Of a stretch of 64,000 nt of DNA, positions 47,833 to 58,383 are shown one piece after another. The notes below the pieces were generated by a model that saw nothing but the letters and a program-made list of their open reading frames with translations, ran no database searches and was not told where the DNA came from. Every line of letters begins with the position of its first letter. The stretch's first letter is position 1. A program made the translations under genes and the position numbers. Source of the stretch: Emergomyces orientalis (lineage: Eukaryota > Ascomycota > Eurotiomycetes > Onygenales > Ajellomycetaceae); contig MOWL01000002.1 in NCBI GenBank assembly GCA_002110485.1, positions 682,001 to 746,000 of the forward strand, written 5' to 3'.

Positions 47833-48788
47833 TTACCAATCGCAGCTCTCTGACAGGATGGATGCGAGGGCTTCGAGCCATTTTCTGTCGAGTTCATCAA
47901 ATCCAGCTGGTTGAGTGCAGTCAATGTCGATTAAAGCAACAGTCTGATAAATTATCCTCTTAGTCCCCATAATTATAGCAGAAATATTTCGAACAGCAAT
48001 GCCACGAATTCGAAGGAACAACTACTCAAAAGATGCTGCATTGCACTGGAGGGAAATGAGAGCTCACCTCTCCATTCACCAAAATCGGGACAACAATTTC
48101 ACTTCGGCTCTCGGCATCACACGCAATATGACCCTCCCATGCAAGTACATCTGGTACCAGGACAGTCTCTCGTTTTTCAGCTGCAGTCCCGCACACTCCA
48201 CGCCCAAATTGGATTAACTGGCATGCGGGTTTGCCCTGAAAAGGGCCCAGTAGCAGGGTTTGCGTACTAGGTTTTCCCTTGATATCTGAGTCGGGAGAAG
48301 CCAGGGATGGAAATTTATCTTGTCGAACGTAGAAACCAGCCCAGTTTACGGCGGACGAGGGTGCCGGGAGGGCAGCGAATGCATGCCATAGCAAAGAAGC
48401 AACATTGGCAAAATTGCTAGGTCGATGAGCAGAGTCTCAAAGGAAATGTAGCCATGGAGCAAATGAGATGTGAACATACCTCACCTAAATTATTTTCCCG
48501 TAAGGTGTTAGTTATCGTTAGCATGCGATATCTTGTGCAGATTGCCATCAGAGCAATGTTACAGGCGTCGCGTGTAGACCGAGATGTTTAGTTTAGGCGG
48601 GGGGTAGGAGATATACCCAATTGCGCTGGCCATCTAACAAGCCTTTTGTTTGTTCGAGGACCTGACTATACACCTCTGTCTTTGACAAACCGGGAGCGAA
48701 ATACGACGAATCTGCGTGAGGCTTTTTGAGGCTCCTGTTAGATGCATCGCCAGAGCTCGAAAGGTATAGGCGGGGTAAGTCATACCAT
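47833..48788 (-). CDS. free methionine-(R)-sulfoxide reductase (GAF domain), with 3-nt and 5-nt coding exons
   Basis: Five coding exons in minus order: 48786-48788 (ATG only), 48617-48721, 48480-48484 (GTGAG), 48068-48416, 47833-47943; 190 residues. All introns have GT-AG ends, and the first has a CTAAC branch site 15 nt before its acceptor. The protein reads MPHADSSYFAPG..., then NW-VS-NFANVASLLWHAF across the 5-nt exon, then the GAF core. Three redox cysteines have the fRMsr spacing: ACQLIQFGRGVCG (10 apart) and GHIACD (24 further on). SRSEIVVPILVNGE and TVALIDID complete the fold. The enzyme reduces free Met-R-sulfoxide with thioredoxin, protecting against oxidant damage. Leaving out the 5-nt exon breaks the frame, and no alternative junction gives the NWVxN(L/F)AN family motif. 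Confidence 0.85.
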
Positions 48789-49467
48789 GATTACGATAAT
48801 CCACGACAGCAACAAAAAGGAGGAAAAATAAGAGAATTAATATTGAAGAAATCTATTAAATATGTACACCAAGCGTCAGGAAACACGCTAATAATTGTGT
48901 GAATATCACGCAACTGTGAAATATTTATGGATGTCTCTGGCGACGGTTCAATCCCTGGCGTGTGGCCAGCAGAAAATATATTTCTTTTTCAGTGTTATTT
49001 AGCCCAAATGCCCCATCTAAATTTTCCCCGAACAGCGAAAATGTAACGTCATGCCTCTAATCGCCGCTGGGATTGAGTTTCCATATATATCCTTCATTTA
49101 AACGCACCGAGTCAAAGATTCAGCCTTTGATTTTTTCCTGTTTAACTGCTCTAAATCATCACATTGCCGCTGCTCTCTACGAAACTCCCAGGGTTGAAAT
49201 GTATGGGCCAGCATTGGCTAACAGCCGAAATTCGGCGTCGGATATCAGGGAACTAAGTTCACTAACCAAGAAATAGACATTCTATCTCCGAATCACACCG
49301 CAGTTTGGTTATCATCTCCAGGTCAGTTACATGATTGCTATCTGCAGCGTGAGAGCTCTTTCATCAGGGAGCAGGTGCAGCCTACACTCTATATAACTAC
49401 GGGGTATGATCAGTTTGCCATCTGTACGGCAACAAAGTCTATCATCATCTTTCACTCCACTACCAGC
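48789..49467. other. divergent promoter region
   Basis: Between the fRMsr gene (minus) and the agmatinase-like gene (plus). An open frame at 49073-49276 is motif-free. A shared bidirectional promoter is possible given the 680-nt spacing. Confidence 0.5.
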
Positions 49468-51358
49468 ATGCGTTCCTCCTCTCTGTTTCTGCTGCAGCTT
49501 TTAGCGGAGCTAAACAACGCTGCAGATATTGTATTTCCACCAGTCGCAGCCATCCATGGCCCAGCGACACAAGCACCCCTTGGACTCGAGGATACCATTG
49601 ATATCGTGTCAGACAGTCAGTTTTCCGGGTTGATGACTTTTGCGAATGTCCCGTATGTCAATTGCTTCGTGGATCACGAAGCAGAGAAGCAACGATACGA
49701 TATTGCTTTTATGGGAGCTCCCTTTCATACGGTATACTCAAGCTCTGTTACAGATCTTCCACATGGCCTACTTTGCCCTGCATGATCTTGTCTCGACCAG
49801 CCATTTTGATTGGCGTCTTTTTACATTACGAATTACTTACTGGTTTCCACGCGATTTACAGGGCGTAACTGCTCGTCCTGGGGCAAGATTTGGCCCAGGA
49901 GGGATCCGCCGGGGCTCCCAGCGAATTCAGTCAGACGGTGCTTGGAGTGTCTATACCGGAACAAATGCCTTTACTGCTTGGGCAAGCGTTGTTGATTGCG
50001 GAGACGTTCCTTTGACTTTCTTGGATAATACCGTCGCTTTGAAGCAACTTGACAAGGCGCATAAGGTGAGCTTCGTATTCTATGCTGCAGTCAGGTGTAC
50101 CGCTTTTCCATTTTTCATATATCCGTTTTCTTGTCGTTGTAATGAACAATAGAGGATGCCTTCGAGTTAGATATGAGACATCCCCACTAACGTAATCAGT
50201 TATGTATTGTTTCCAGTTTCACATTTTCTCTCAGGTGGTTTCATCCCGACCCGCCAATACCTCTGACATTTCGACGATCCCTCGCATCATTACCCTTGGT
50301 GGTGACCATACGACAACTCTGCCCGCGTTACGATCAACGCATAAACATTGGGGCCCAGTCTCCGTCATTCATTTTGACAGTCATCTCGGTTGGTATTCTC
50401 TCAATGGCGAGCAGTCTAGCATAGACTTGAATTGGGTATACTTCGTGATTTCTGAGAATATATTTACTAACCGGGCCTCCTTCGCAAACTTCAGACACAT
50501 GGGACCCTTCCGTGTTAGGTACACATAAACCCTCTAATACCCCCTATTATATATATGCCGTAATATCTCATTAGCTGAATCCGAACACAGGTGGTGGCCT
50601 ATCGAGCTATGCGTGAGTTCAAGGCACATCCTAGAATCTCGCCCCCTCTCAGATGTATAACTTACATTCGCATCCAGAGGTGTCAATCATGGTACATTCC
50701 TCCATATTGCCCATGAAGAGGTGGGTATCCGTGCGCTCCAACTTCCCTTTGCTAAGTTTTCCCGATGCCCACCACACATGCGTCCACTTCCTTGCATTCA
50801 TGCACCTCACACCCATCTGTAACAGGGACTCGTCCTCAACTCCTCCATACACGTCGGGATTCGCGCACCCATCGTGCGGCCCAAAAAAGATATAAAAAAT
50901 GACATCCGCTGCGGTTTCGATATCATCACAGCCCGTGATATCGACCGCATCGGCACAAATGGCATCATAGAGAAAATTAAACAGCGCGTCGGGAACAATA
51001 AGGCTTATATAAGTGTTGATATTGATGTTTTGGACCCGGCATTTGCACCTGGTATGTCATCTACTTTCTGTGTCTCTATTGACTTTCCTCGCCCTACTTT
51101 GGGCATACTGGGCTAGATTATTTCCTGCGGCTAATCTTTCCTACCCAAGCAACCGGAACGTCTGAGCCGGGAGGATTCAGCACCCGTGAGCTCCTCACCA
51201 TTCTCGATGCGCTTGCAGACACCGACATCCAGGTTGTCGGTGCTGATGTCGTAGAAGTCGCACCTATATATGATACAGCTGGTGAATCAACAGTACTTGC
51301 GGCGGCGGAGGTGGCGCATTCATTGTTGGCACTGATGGTTAGCGGACCTGTCCAATAG
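49468..51358 (+). CDS. agmatinase/ureohydrolase family enzyme, secreted form
   Basis: Eight exons: 49468-49731, 49862-50065, 50235-50388, 50495-50518, 50591-50612, 50678-50720, 50826-51051, 51150-51358; 381 residues. The N-terminus MRSSSLFLLQLLAELNN is a weak signal-peptide-like segment. The ureohydrolase fold shows GAPFHTGVTARPGARFGP, and the binuclear Mn ligands are complete: His of LGGDHTT, Asp-His-Asp in FDSHLDTW (joined across the intron after 50388), and the two Asp of SVDIDVLDPAFAP. GTSEPGGFSTRE and VGADVVEVAP complete it. Agmatinase hydrolyses agmatine to putrescine and urea; other guanidino substrates are possible in this fungal clade. Exons 4 and 5 are only 24 and 22 nt, yet both keep frame and family residues (DTWDPSVLG-GGLSSYA). 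Confidence 0.85.
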
Positions 51359-52399
51359 GTATGTATTTCAGGTGCGAGATAAAGGAAGATAAATGAGAGG
51401 TTCGGTGTGGGATATCAAAATGTATCGGCGGGAAGAAGTGTCATATAATAATGGCGGTCGAGGATGAGCTGAAAACACCATGTGGATATGAGCGCATTCC
51501 TGAAATTTGAAAGAATAAACTTATCCGAATTCTACGCGAATTGAGAACGAAATGAAAAATCTTGAAGAGAGCTATGATGGCATTCCTTCAATGAGTGACA
51601 GGATATGCAACAAGACTGTCTCCTTTCCCCCCTGCCTTTAGACTCTTCATCAACAGGTTTTCAATTGGTCGGATGGTCGGTTGGTTTGTATGAGAGCGAA
51701 ACGAGGGGAACCGCTTTTAAAAGTCCCCGCCCTTCACCCCTTCACCTCCACGCCCTCTGCCCTATTCTACCCTTTTCTTTCCACCTCTTTGTCGTTGCTT
51801 AGGGGTGAATGTATGTATATGTGCTGTAGGGACTTGTATTCTTCAACGAAATATATATGCATATTTCGCAACATCGATTACGTCGACTGCAGGGTCCACC
51901 AGACCTGATCTAAGGCAGTAAACAGCATTAATAAATGACATTTCGAATTCAACATGTAATCGGGTAAATCAGGAGCATCAACGGCAGCGTTTTCATCCTT
52001 TAACTGCCACCCAGAGGGATCTGTTTCAATAATCCTACAATTATCATCATGCAGCTCAGGGCGAAATCAGGAATTGAAAACAGGGCTGAGATCTGATGCA
52101 CGTGACCCAGGGGCTGTCCCCAAAACGTGGTTCTGTCCAAGTTAGCGATTTACCAACTCCCATAGATAGTATTGTATCGTTATTTAATTAACATAGCCGT
52201 ACCTTAATGTTCAAATTATTATCTGCGCGATGTCTATCGAACGCTGCCTTCTCCGTAGAGTAACTACCTACTCCGCCTTTGTCAACAGTGAAAGCAAGTA
52301 CCGACTCAAGCTGATATAGTTTGAACGAGCGAAATAAATTTTTTGCCCTCCTCAACCAATCTCGCGCGGAATCGAGACTAACGTTGCATATCATCTTGG
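51359..52399. other. intergenic region
   Basis: 3' flank of the agmatinase-like gene and upstream DNA of the kinase pseudogene. No recognised feature; a C/T-rich run near 51720-51800. Confidence 0.55.
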
Positions 52400-53835
52400 T
52401 CTCAGGACATCAAAGCTGTGCGATGTCGCGGAAATCGAACAGTGGATACACGGCACTTTTAACGTTTGTGTCCCTGTTAGACTTGATGGTTGTAAACGCC
52501 TGGTCCCGTCATTATTGGATTTCCGTTGCCACATTGCTTCGGGGGGGGGGAGTTTCTCTGGCAGTGCCGGTGAGAAGGTTCGCTGCGAAGCTGGAGCGTA
52601 TGTGTGGCTGCAGCAGAAGTGTCTACCTATCCCAATCCCACATCTACATGGCTTCGGCTTATCGAATGGCCCACATTTTTGTCGCATCTCTCAAAACCTC
52701 AATTTCTCGATTACTGACTGATACGTTTATACAGTACACATCAATTAGAAACATTCTTTGGCTGTCTCGATGGGCTCAGAAGCTTCGCCAGGCCCTGTTG
52801 TGGATACAGCGCCGTCAGTTTCCCTCTAACTCTGTCCCCTACCACCCCCAAGCACTTCAAAATCCATCTGGGTCGAATCTAGCGATGGACTATATTGAAG
52901 AGTCAGAAGGACAGAGGCTGTCTGAAACATGGGACGAGTATCGGGAGGATAATAAGTGTCTGTCGAACCTCCTCCATGGCTTGCCACATCTGTTGCTGCG
53001 GCTAAATCGTATCAAACTACCGAAAATCGGATCGTTTTTCATCGATGATGCCGGATTTGTCAAGTTCGCTAATCCAACCACTGACTTCGATGCTTCAGGA
53101 GTTGAAAAATACGGGAGTTCCTATGCATATTGTGAGGGACTGCACCTATACAAGTGTGATTTCACACATCACTGATCTCCTGGCATATCATGACAATCAA
53201 CTTCGACATGAAGCCGATGCTGTCAAGGGCACAGGTGATTGTGTGAGTCAGATGTGTGCACTGACGATCATGAAAGCTGTAGCACCGCAGTTTTATAATC
53301 ATGACAATGACGCTGGTCCGTTTGCAATTTTCCTTGACTAATCTCCATCAAAGCAAAATCTTTGCCGACAAAGATGGGAATATAAGCCCGTCTAATTCCT
53401 GGAATGGACTGCTTCTCATCCTGTCGAGTTCTTACAACTTCCGGATTGGCTAGGCGGCCAGGGGGTAGATGCGATTGGCCCGGAGCTTTACACCACATTG
53501 CTTAAAGAATTCATGTGGACCCTCACAGAGGATGAAAAGAAGATAGAGGAAGCCGAGAGTCACCCATTCAATTTGTCTCATATCATAAAATTCCGGGTTG
53601 AAACTCGGCACATTTTGGTATAGTCTTGCTCTGCGGAGTTTGCCAGCCCTACATTCACTACTGTTATAACAGGACCCAGCCTCAGTTCGCTGCGCAGCAC
53701 TTGAAGGATCAAGAATTTTATAAGATTATTGGATTCTACTGGTGCCGCGAAGCAAGTGCCTTCATCCGCACAAAGTGCAATGACAAGAATAACTATGACC
53801 TGCAGCTCAAGGACGCATTTCAGAGCAACAATTAA
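52400..53835 (+). pseudogene. APH-like fungal phosphotransferase, decayed by several frameshifts
   Basis: Pieces of one protein appear in order but in shifting frames. The N-part (52402-52720) reads VAEIEQWIHGTFNVCVPVRLDG and EKVRCEAGAYVWLQQKC, with PHLHGFGLSNGPHFC. A second frame (to about 53070) has MDYIEESEGQRLSETWDEYR and LPKIGSFFIDDAGF. The third (53080-53340) has LQELKNTGVPMHIVRDCTY and SHITDLLAYHDNQLRH. Then TNLHQSKIFADKDGN carries the expected catalytic Asp replaced by Asn, and FLEWTASHPVEFLQLPDWLGG follows in yet another frame. The tail (53626-53835) ends FYWCREASAFIRTKCND. These blocks match the large fungal aminoglycoside-phosphotransferase-like kinase family, usually one uninterrupted protein of unknown substrate. 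At least four frame changes plus the catalytic change make it non-functional; small gaps are about 1-2 nt. Confidence 0.8.
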
Positions 53836-54518
53836 GTACAGAATGGCATCAACCGATCATACTTCAATCCATACATCATTTGACTACCACTCCACCCGCA
53901 CCTATATCCCGTTCAACCATTCTCTCCCGATTTTCCAATACCCTGCTGCCACAGTGATGCTAAGTAAGATGAATACGATAAGTTTTAAAAAGAGTCAACT
54001 ATAAGAAATAGTAATGGCCTAAATGAAATAATGCGGACCGCCCATGGGGTGATGGAGTCAACGTAATGCTCAGTTGTCCGTATGCCCTTGTAACCTTGGA
54101 GGAATGAACTATCCCATATTGGGCATAGTTCATCTCTCATCGCAGAGCCAGAAGACCAAAGAACCGACCAGACGGCAACCAACAAAGGACGAATGACAAC
54201 ACGCCTAACTTGGGGAAAACTTATCTTGATATATTGATATTACAACTATCGTATATGCGTACGTCTAAGCAGAAGGAGGGAAGAGAATACACTCAAATCA
54301 ATAACAAACCCCATCCAGCCTTAAGCAAAAGAAGAAAAGAAGAAAAAGTACAAAAAGAAAAGAGACATCAAAGCAAAACTGCTGCCCAGTCGAGAGAGTA
54401 TCATTCAATTTACCTGTAACCAGGGGAGATGAAGAAAAACGACAATTGGAACCGAGAAAGCATAAGAATCCAGTCGAACACTTGAGAGACAAAACGGAGA
54501 ACACCATCCAATGCACAA
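53836..54518. other. intergenic region
   Basis: Between the kinase pseudogene and the stop of the minus-strand GEL gene. The part near 54200-54420 is A-rich and probably the GEL 3' UTR. No other feature. Confidence 0.55.
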
Positions 54519-56372
54519 CTAGACCATGAGGAGTGCAGCGCCAAAGAGCACTGACGTGCCAACGACGACCGCATATCCAGCCCGTGGCGCAGTAGCAGCG
54601 TTGCCAGGGCCCTTAGAACCTGATTTGCTGTTCTTGCCATCCACGGCACCAGAACCTGGTTCAGCCGGACCAAATGATCCGGTGCCCGCGTTCTGGCTAC
54701 CAGGGCCTCCCAGGCCAGGACCTTTCCCAGCACCTTTCATGATGTATTCCTTAGCCGGCTCAGGCGTGGCAGGCAGAACATCGTCATCGACGTCCCATTC
54801 AGGAGCCTGCTTTTTGGGGCATGGGTTGGCTCCACCGGTCTTGTTGTACCCACCGTCATCGGCCGGGTTCTTGGTAGCAGCAAACGCTTTCTTCAGAGTA
54901 TCAAAGTCTTTAAGAGTCTTAACCTCGCCGCCCTTGAGTTCAACCAAACCGTAGTTATTGGGCTCCTGGGAATATTCATAGACGAGACCACCAGAGTAGA
55001 CACTGGTCATTTTATCAGAGTACAAAGCCTTCACTTCGTTCCACTCACGCTCGTTGGTGTTGCAGCCGTACTCCGAAAGGAAAAGGGGCAGTCCGTATCC
55101 GGAGAATAATTCGACCTTTTTGTCCCAGCCAGCGGTCTCGAAGGTGGATGGGTCACACCAAGAGTAATCGTTGAAAGCAAAGAAATCGCTGCGCTCGTCG
55201 TCGGGACCGCAGTTCATGTATTGCGCCATCTGGAGGCGGTTGGAATCGACATCAGCCTGTCGCAAGAAAAAACATGGTTCGTTAGCCTTAGATATTTTTC
55301 GCTTTTATATCAATACTCTTATGCCATACATACCGCAGAGTAGCCGACGGGGACTTCTCTCAAGCCCTGCTTACGAATAAATTGGCGAATGTCACGAGTG
55401 ACCGCCTTGACGTAAGGGGCAGTATTTGAGGTAGGCCCATCGTTGATAACCTCATTTCCGGAGAAGAAGGCCTGTAACTGTCATTAGCAAGTTGATAAAA
55501 TTTAGGTGAAAGCTAGTTCAGCCGCTTCTTATCATACCAGAGTGTTTTCATACTTGGCGAACATTTCGACAGTAGCGAAAACGTTCTGGAGGTAGACGTC
55601 ATTGTACGAAATCTTAGGGTCTGTATAGGAAAAAAAAGAGGGAACGAATGTCAGAATATCATAGCCGTATTCCTCCTCATTCCACGAACCAGGACGACGT
55701 ACCTTTTCGGTTAATGGAGTACTTAGGGGTGTTAACGTCTAGGACAAGGTAGATGCCAGCTTCGGCCAAAGCCTTCATGCACTCGTCGTGGTCCTTGCTG
55801 TTATCAACAGTATAGATACGGATCGTGTTCAAGCCCAGCTCTTTGAATTTGGCGATATCCCGTTTGCATCCCTTGACATCAGCGATGGGATCCTCGACTT
55901 TGGAAGCCCCACCCTGGAAAATAGATCAGCAAATGCCCTCTTCCTGCTTGGGTTATTGGGAACAAAAGGGTCAGTTATAGACTAACTGGTTGATAATCAC
56001 TAAATACAATGAAACATCAATTTAGCATGCATTTCAATATTTTAAATGGTGGAGCCAAACGGAAACAGCCGACATATGAAATAAGGGTTTCGAAGCGGGT
56101 TAGGGGGTTCAGGTTGGACTTACACCCCACGCATGTAAAAACGTTTGTCTCCCTGCCAGAATGCTATTGAATGGAAAACACAAGTCAATTTGCTGGCCCC
56201 ACTTGGCACTGAGCCCTATCCATGCAAAGGGAGACCATGACATACCGTTTCCCTTGACTGTGATGGGAGTAATTTTGCTCGCTCTGGCCTGGACATTGCT
56301 GGCCACGCCAGCGAGGGCGGATGAGGCCCCCAAGACGGCTGCCGTCAACACCGACACAGCTGTGGTTTTCAT
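54519..56372 (-). CDS. 1,3-beta-glucanosyltransferase, GEL/GAS family (GH72), GPI-anchored
   Basis: Seven exons in minus order: 56246-56372, 56124-56163, 55987-55999 (13 nt), 55703-55913, 55538-55620, 55334-55471, 54519-55256; 449 residues. A signal peptide (MKTTAVSVLTAAVLGASSALA) is followed by AFWQGDKRFYMRG-VDYQPGG, whose VDYQP lies on the 13-nt exon. Catalytic Glu165 (FFSGNEVIND) and Glu266 (LFLSEYGCN) are 101 residues apart, the same spacing as Glu160/Glu261 of Aspergillus Gel1. The Cys-poor, Gly/Ser-rich tail ends in a hydrophobic GPI signal. There is no CBM43 (X8) module, as in Gel1/Gel2. The enzyme cleaves and re-joins beta-1,3-glucan at the outer face of the plasma membrane. A 19-unit AG repeat lies upstream in its probable leader. 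Confidence 0.93.
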
Positions 56373-56646
56373 AATGGGGAGATTGCGGATTAAATATAAT
56401 AAAGGAGCTGTGTTGTGGCAGGTGTCAATGAACAGGTTTTTCTCGGATATAATTTCTCAACGGCTTTGTAGCGTAGGAAGACGTCTAATTAAAACTTGAA
56501 TAGACAATGAATGTTTCTTTTTGAACGAAAGATTTGAATAATACACAAGATAAAGGGAGGGAAATAGGCAATCCCGGAAAGAACGACGGGGTATACAGAA
56601 CTGGATCTCTCTCCCGAACGATTGAATATGACAACGAACGAGTGAC

Positions 56647-56652
<6 letters not shown>

Positions 56653-56690
<38 letters not shown>
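56653..56690. repeat. AG dinucleotide microsatellite
   Basis: Nineteen AG units, read directly (CT on the GEL coding strand), about 280-320 nt upstream of the GEL start. CT-rich leaders are common for highly expressed fungal genes, so it may act in the GEL promoter or 5' UTR; expected to be length-variable. Confidence 0.9.
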
Positions 56691-56696
<6 letters not shown>

Positions 56697-57970
56697 GCGA
56701 GAAATGAGAGAAATGAGAGGAAAAGAATGAGCCAGACACAGATGAATGACGCTCAAAGGTTGGTCAACAAAAGTGAAACACAAGGGAAGTCAAACGGGTT
56801 AAAAAAGCAGCACAGCAGACATGAGACTTGAAAATCAGGGAACGATACATGGGTGTTGTTGCGTAATGCCATTACTAGGCGCATCCTCCTGGACCAAGAG
56901 ACATGGATCCTTTTCAGCAGTTCAATAGGCCAGGCAATGCCCCAGACACCAGGTTCTCGAAGTCTGCTGAGACAGGATATCAATTTTATTGGCCATTGAG
57001 CGGGGCTTTTCAACAAGTGGCAATGCTGGTAGAAACTGCACCGGAAAGCTTGTCCTGCTTATCCTTGTTCATTAAACATCCCCCCCTGGGCCAAAGACTC
57101 CCTAAGACGCCCCTAAAGATTTAGTTAAAGCTAGGCTGGTTGTGGAGGTCGAGGGAGATCACTATCTCTTCCCCTGTACATGCAAACAAGGCGCGCCACT
57201 TCAACACCACCCCGTGCGTGCCCGCCAACGGATCCATACCATCCATCCATATAGAAAAAGCAATACAGCCAAACAAAAACAGCGCAAAAGGTTAAGAAAC
57301 GCATAACCCATATATATCTTAAGTCCCTCTCCCAACCCTCCTCCAATAGCCATTCTCCCCCTAGACTTTCTTTCTACGCTTCTTGATAGATGCAAGTAGG
57401 GCTCTACCGCGTTCCGACACAGGGGTCATCAACTAACTCACACGCCACCCGCTCCAGCGATCGCTTTCGATCTTCGCCCTGAAACAACCGCAAACAGCCA
57501 CTGACGAGACAGAACTGGCAACCCTGCCTCTGGGCACTTACGTGGCTTCGGGATGCCGCCCCTCTTTTTTCGGAATATCTTTCCCCACGGTTCTGACCTT
57601 TCTTTTTCTTTTCTTTTCTTTTTTTTTTTTTTTGTGTATTCCTTCGTCAACTCAACCTCCTTTTTTTCTTCTTTTTTTTTCATGCTTTCTTCATATGTAA
57701 GAGGTAGGTGGATATGCAGTTGAAAAGGGTGTAATGAATGAATGGTATTTCATATATAGATTTGTTAGTAAGATACAGACCACAGGCCATATGCAATTCA
57801 TATTTTACCACTGGGGAATGTACCGTACGTACTTTTTGGATTCATATGAGGAAGAGGAATCGAGAAACGACGGGCGATAGATCAGGTTAACCTACTGAAA
57901 TACGTATATGAACTATGACAGCACGTGAAGGCACATAGTTATAAGAACCAACAGAAGTTGAAGGGAAAAA

Positions 57971-57990
57971 TAAATTAAATTAAATTAAAT
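57971..57990. repeat. TAAAT pentamer repeat
   Basis: Four tandem TAAAT copies, read directly, in a gene-free AT-rich stretch. Confidence 0.8.
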
Positions 57991-58383
57991 TTTGAACACC
58001 ATGCCACAAATAGTCTACGAAATAGAATGTAACCGACTGGGTACAAGAGATATATTTAAAAATAAATAATTTAAAAAAATTTTAAAAAAAATGCCAGCTT
58101 GCCCGGAACAATCCATAGGAAACTAATTAGTCACGGAGGAAACATGATTCGTAGAAATTGGCAACAACCTTGGAAAGTTAATACGCATGCTCCACCAAAG
58201 CTGAGCGAGAAGAAAAAAGGAGAAAAAACGTCCGACCGGCATATATAAACATCCATTAAGTAAATGACATGACGAATAGAATGAACAAAAACCGACTCTA
58301 CCCTTTCTCCAAAAGTTCGTCTCGTCCCAAACACACCAACACACCAACATAAAACCCCCCAACCTTCACAGGAAAAAATCACC

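Larger units (their letters stand above)
56373..58383. other. long intergenic region rich in simple repeats
   Basis: Upstream of GEL (minus) and 3' flank of BZZ1 (minus). It holds the AG microsatellite (56653-56690), pyrimidine tracts at about 57597-57682, TAAAT repeats at 57971-57990 and an A/T stretch near 58052-58090. No recognised gene. Confidence 0.6.
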
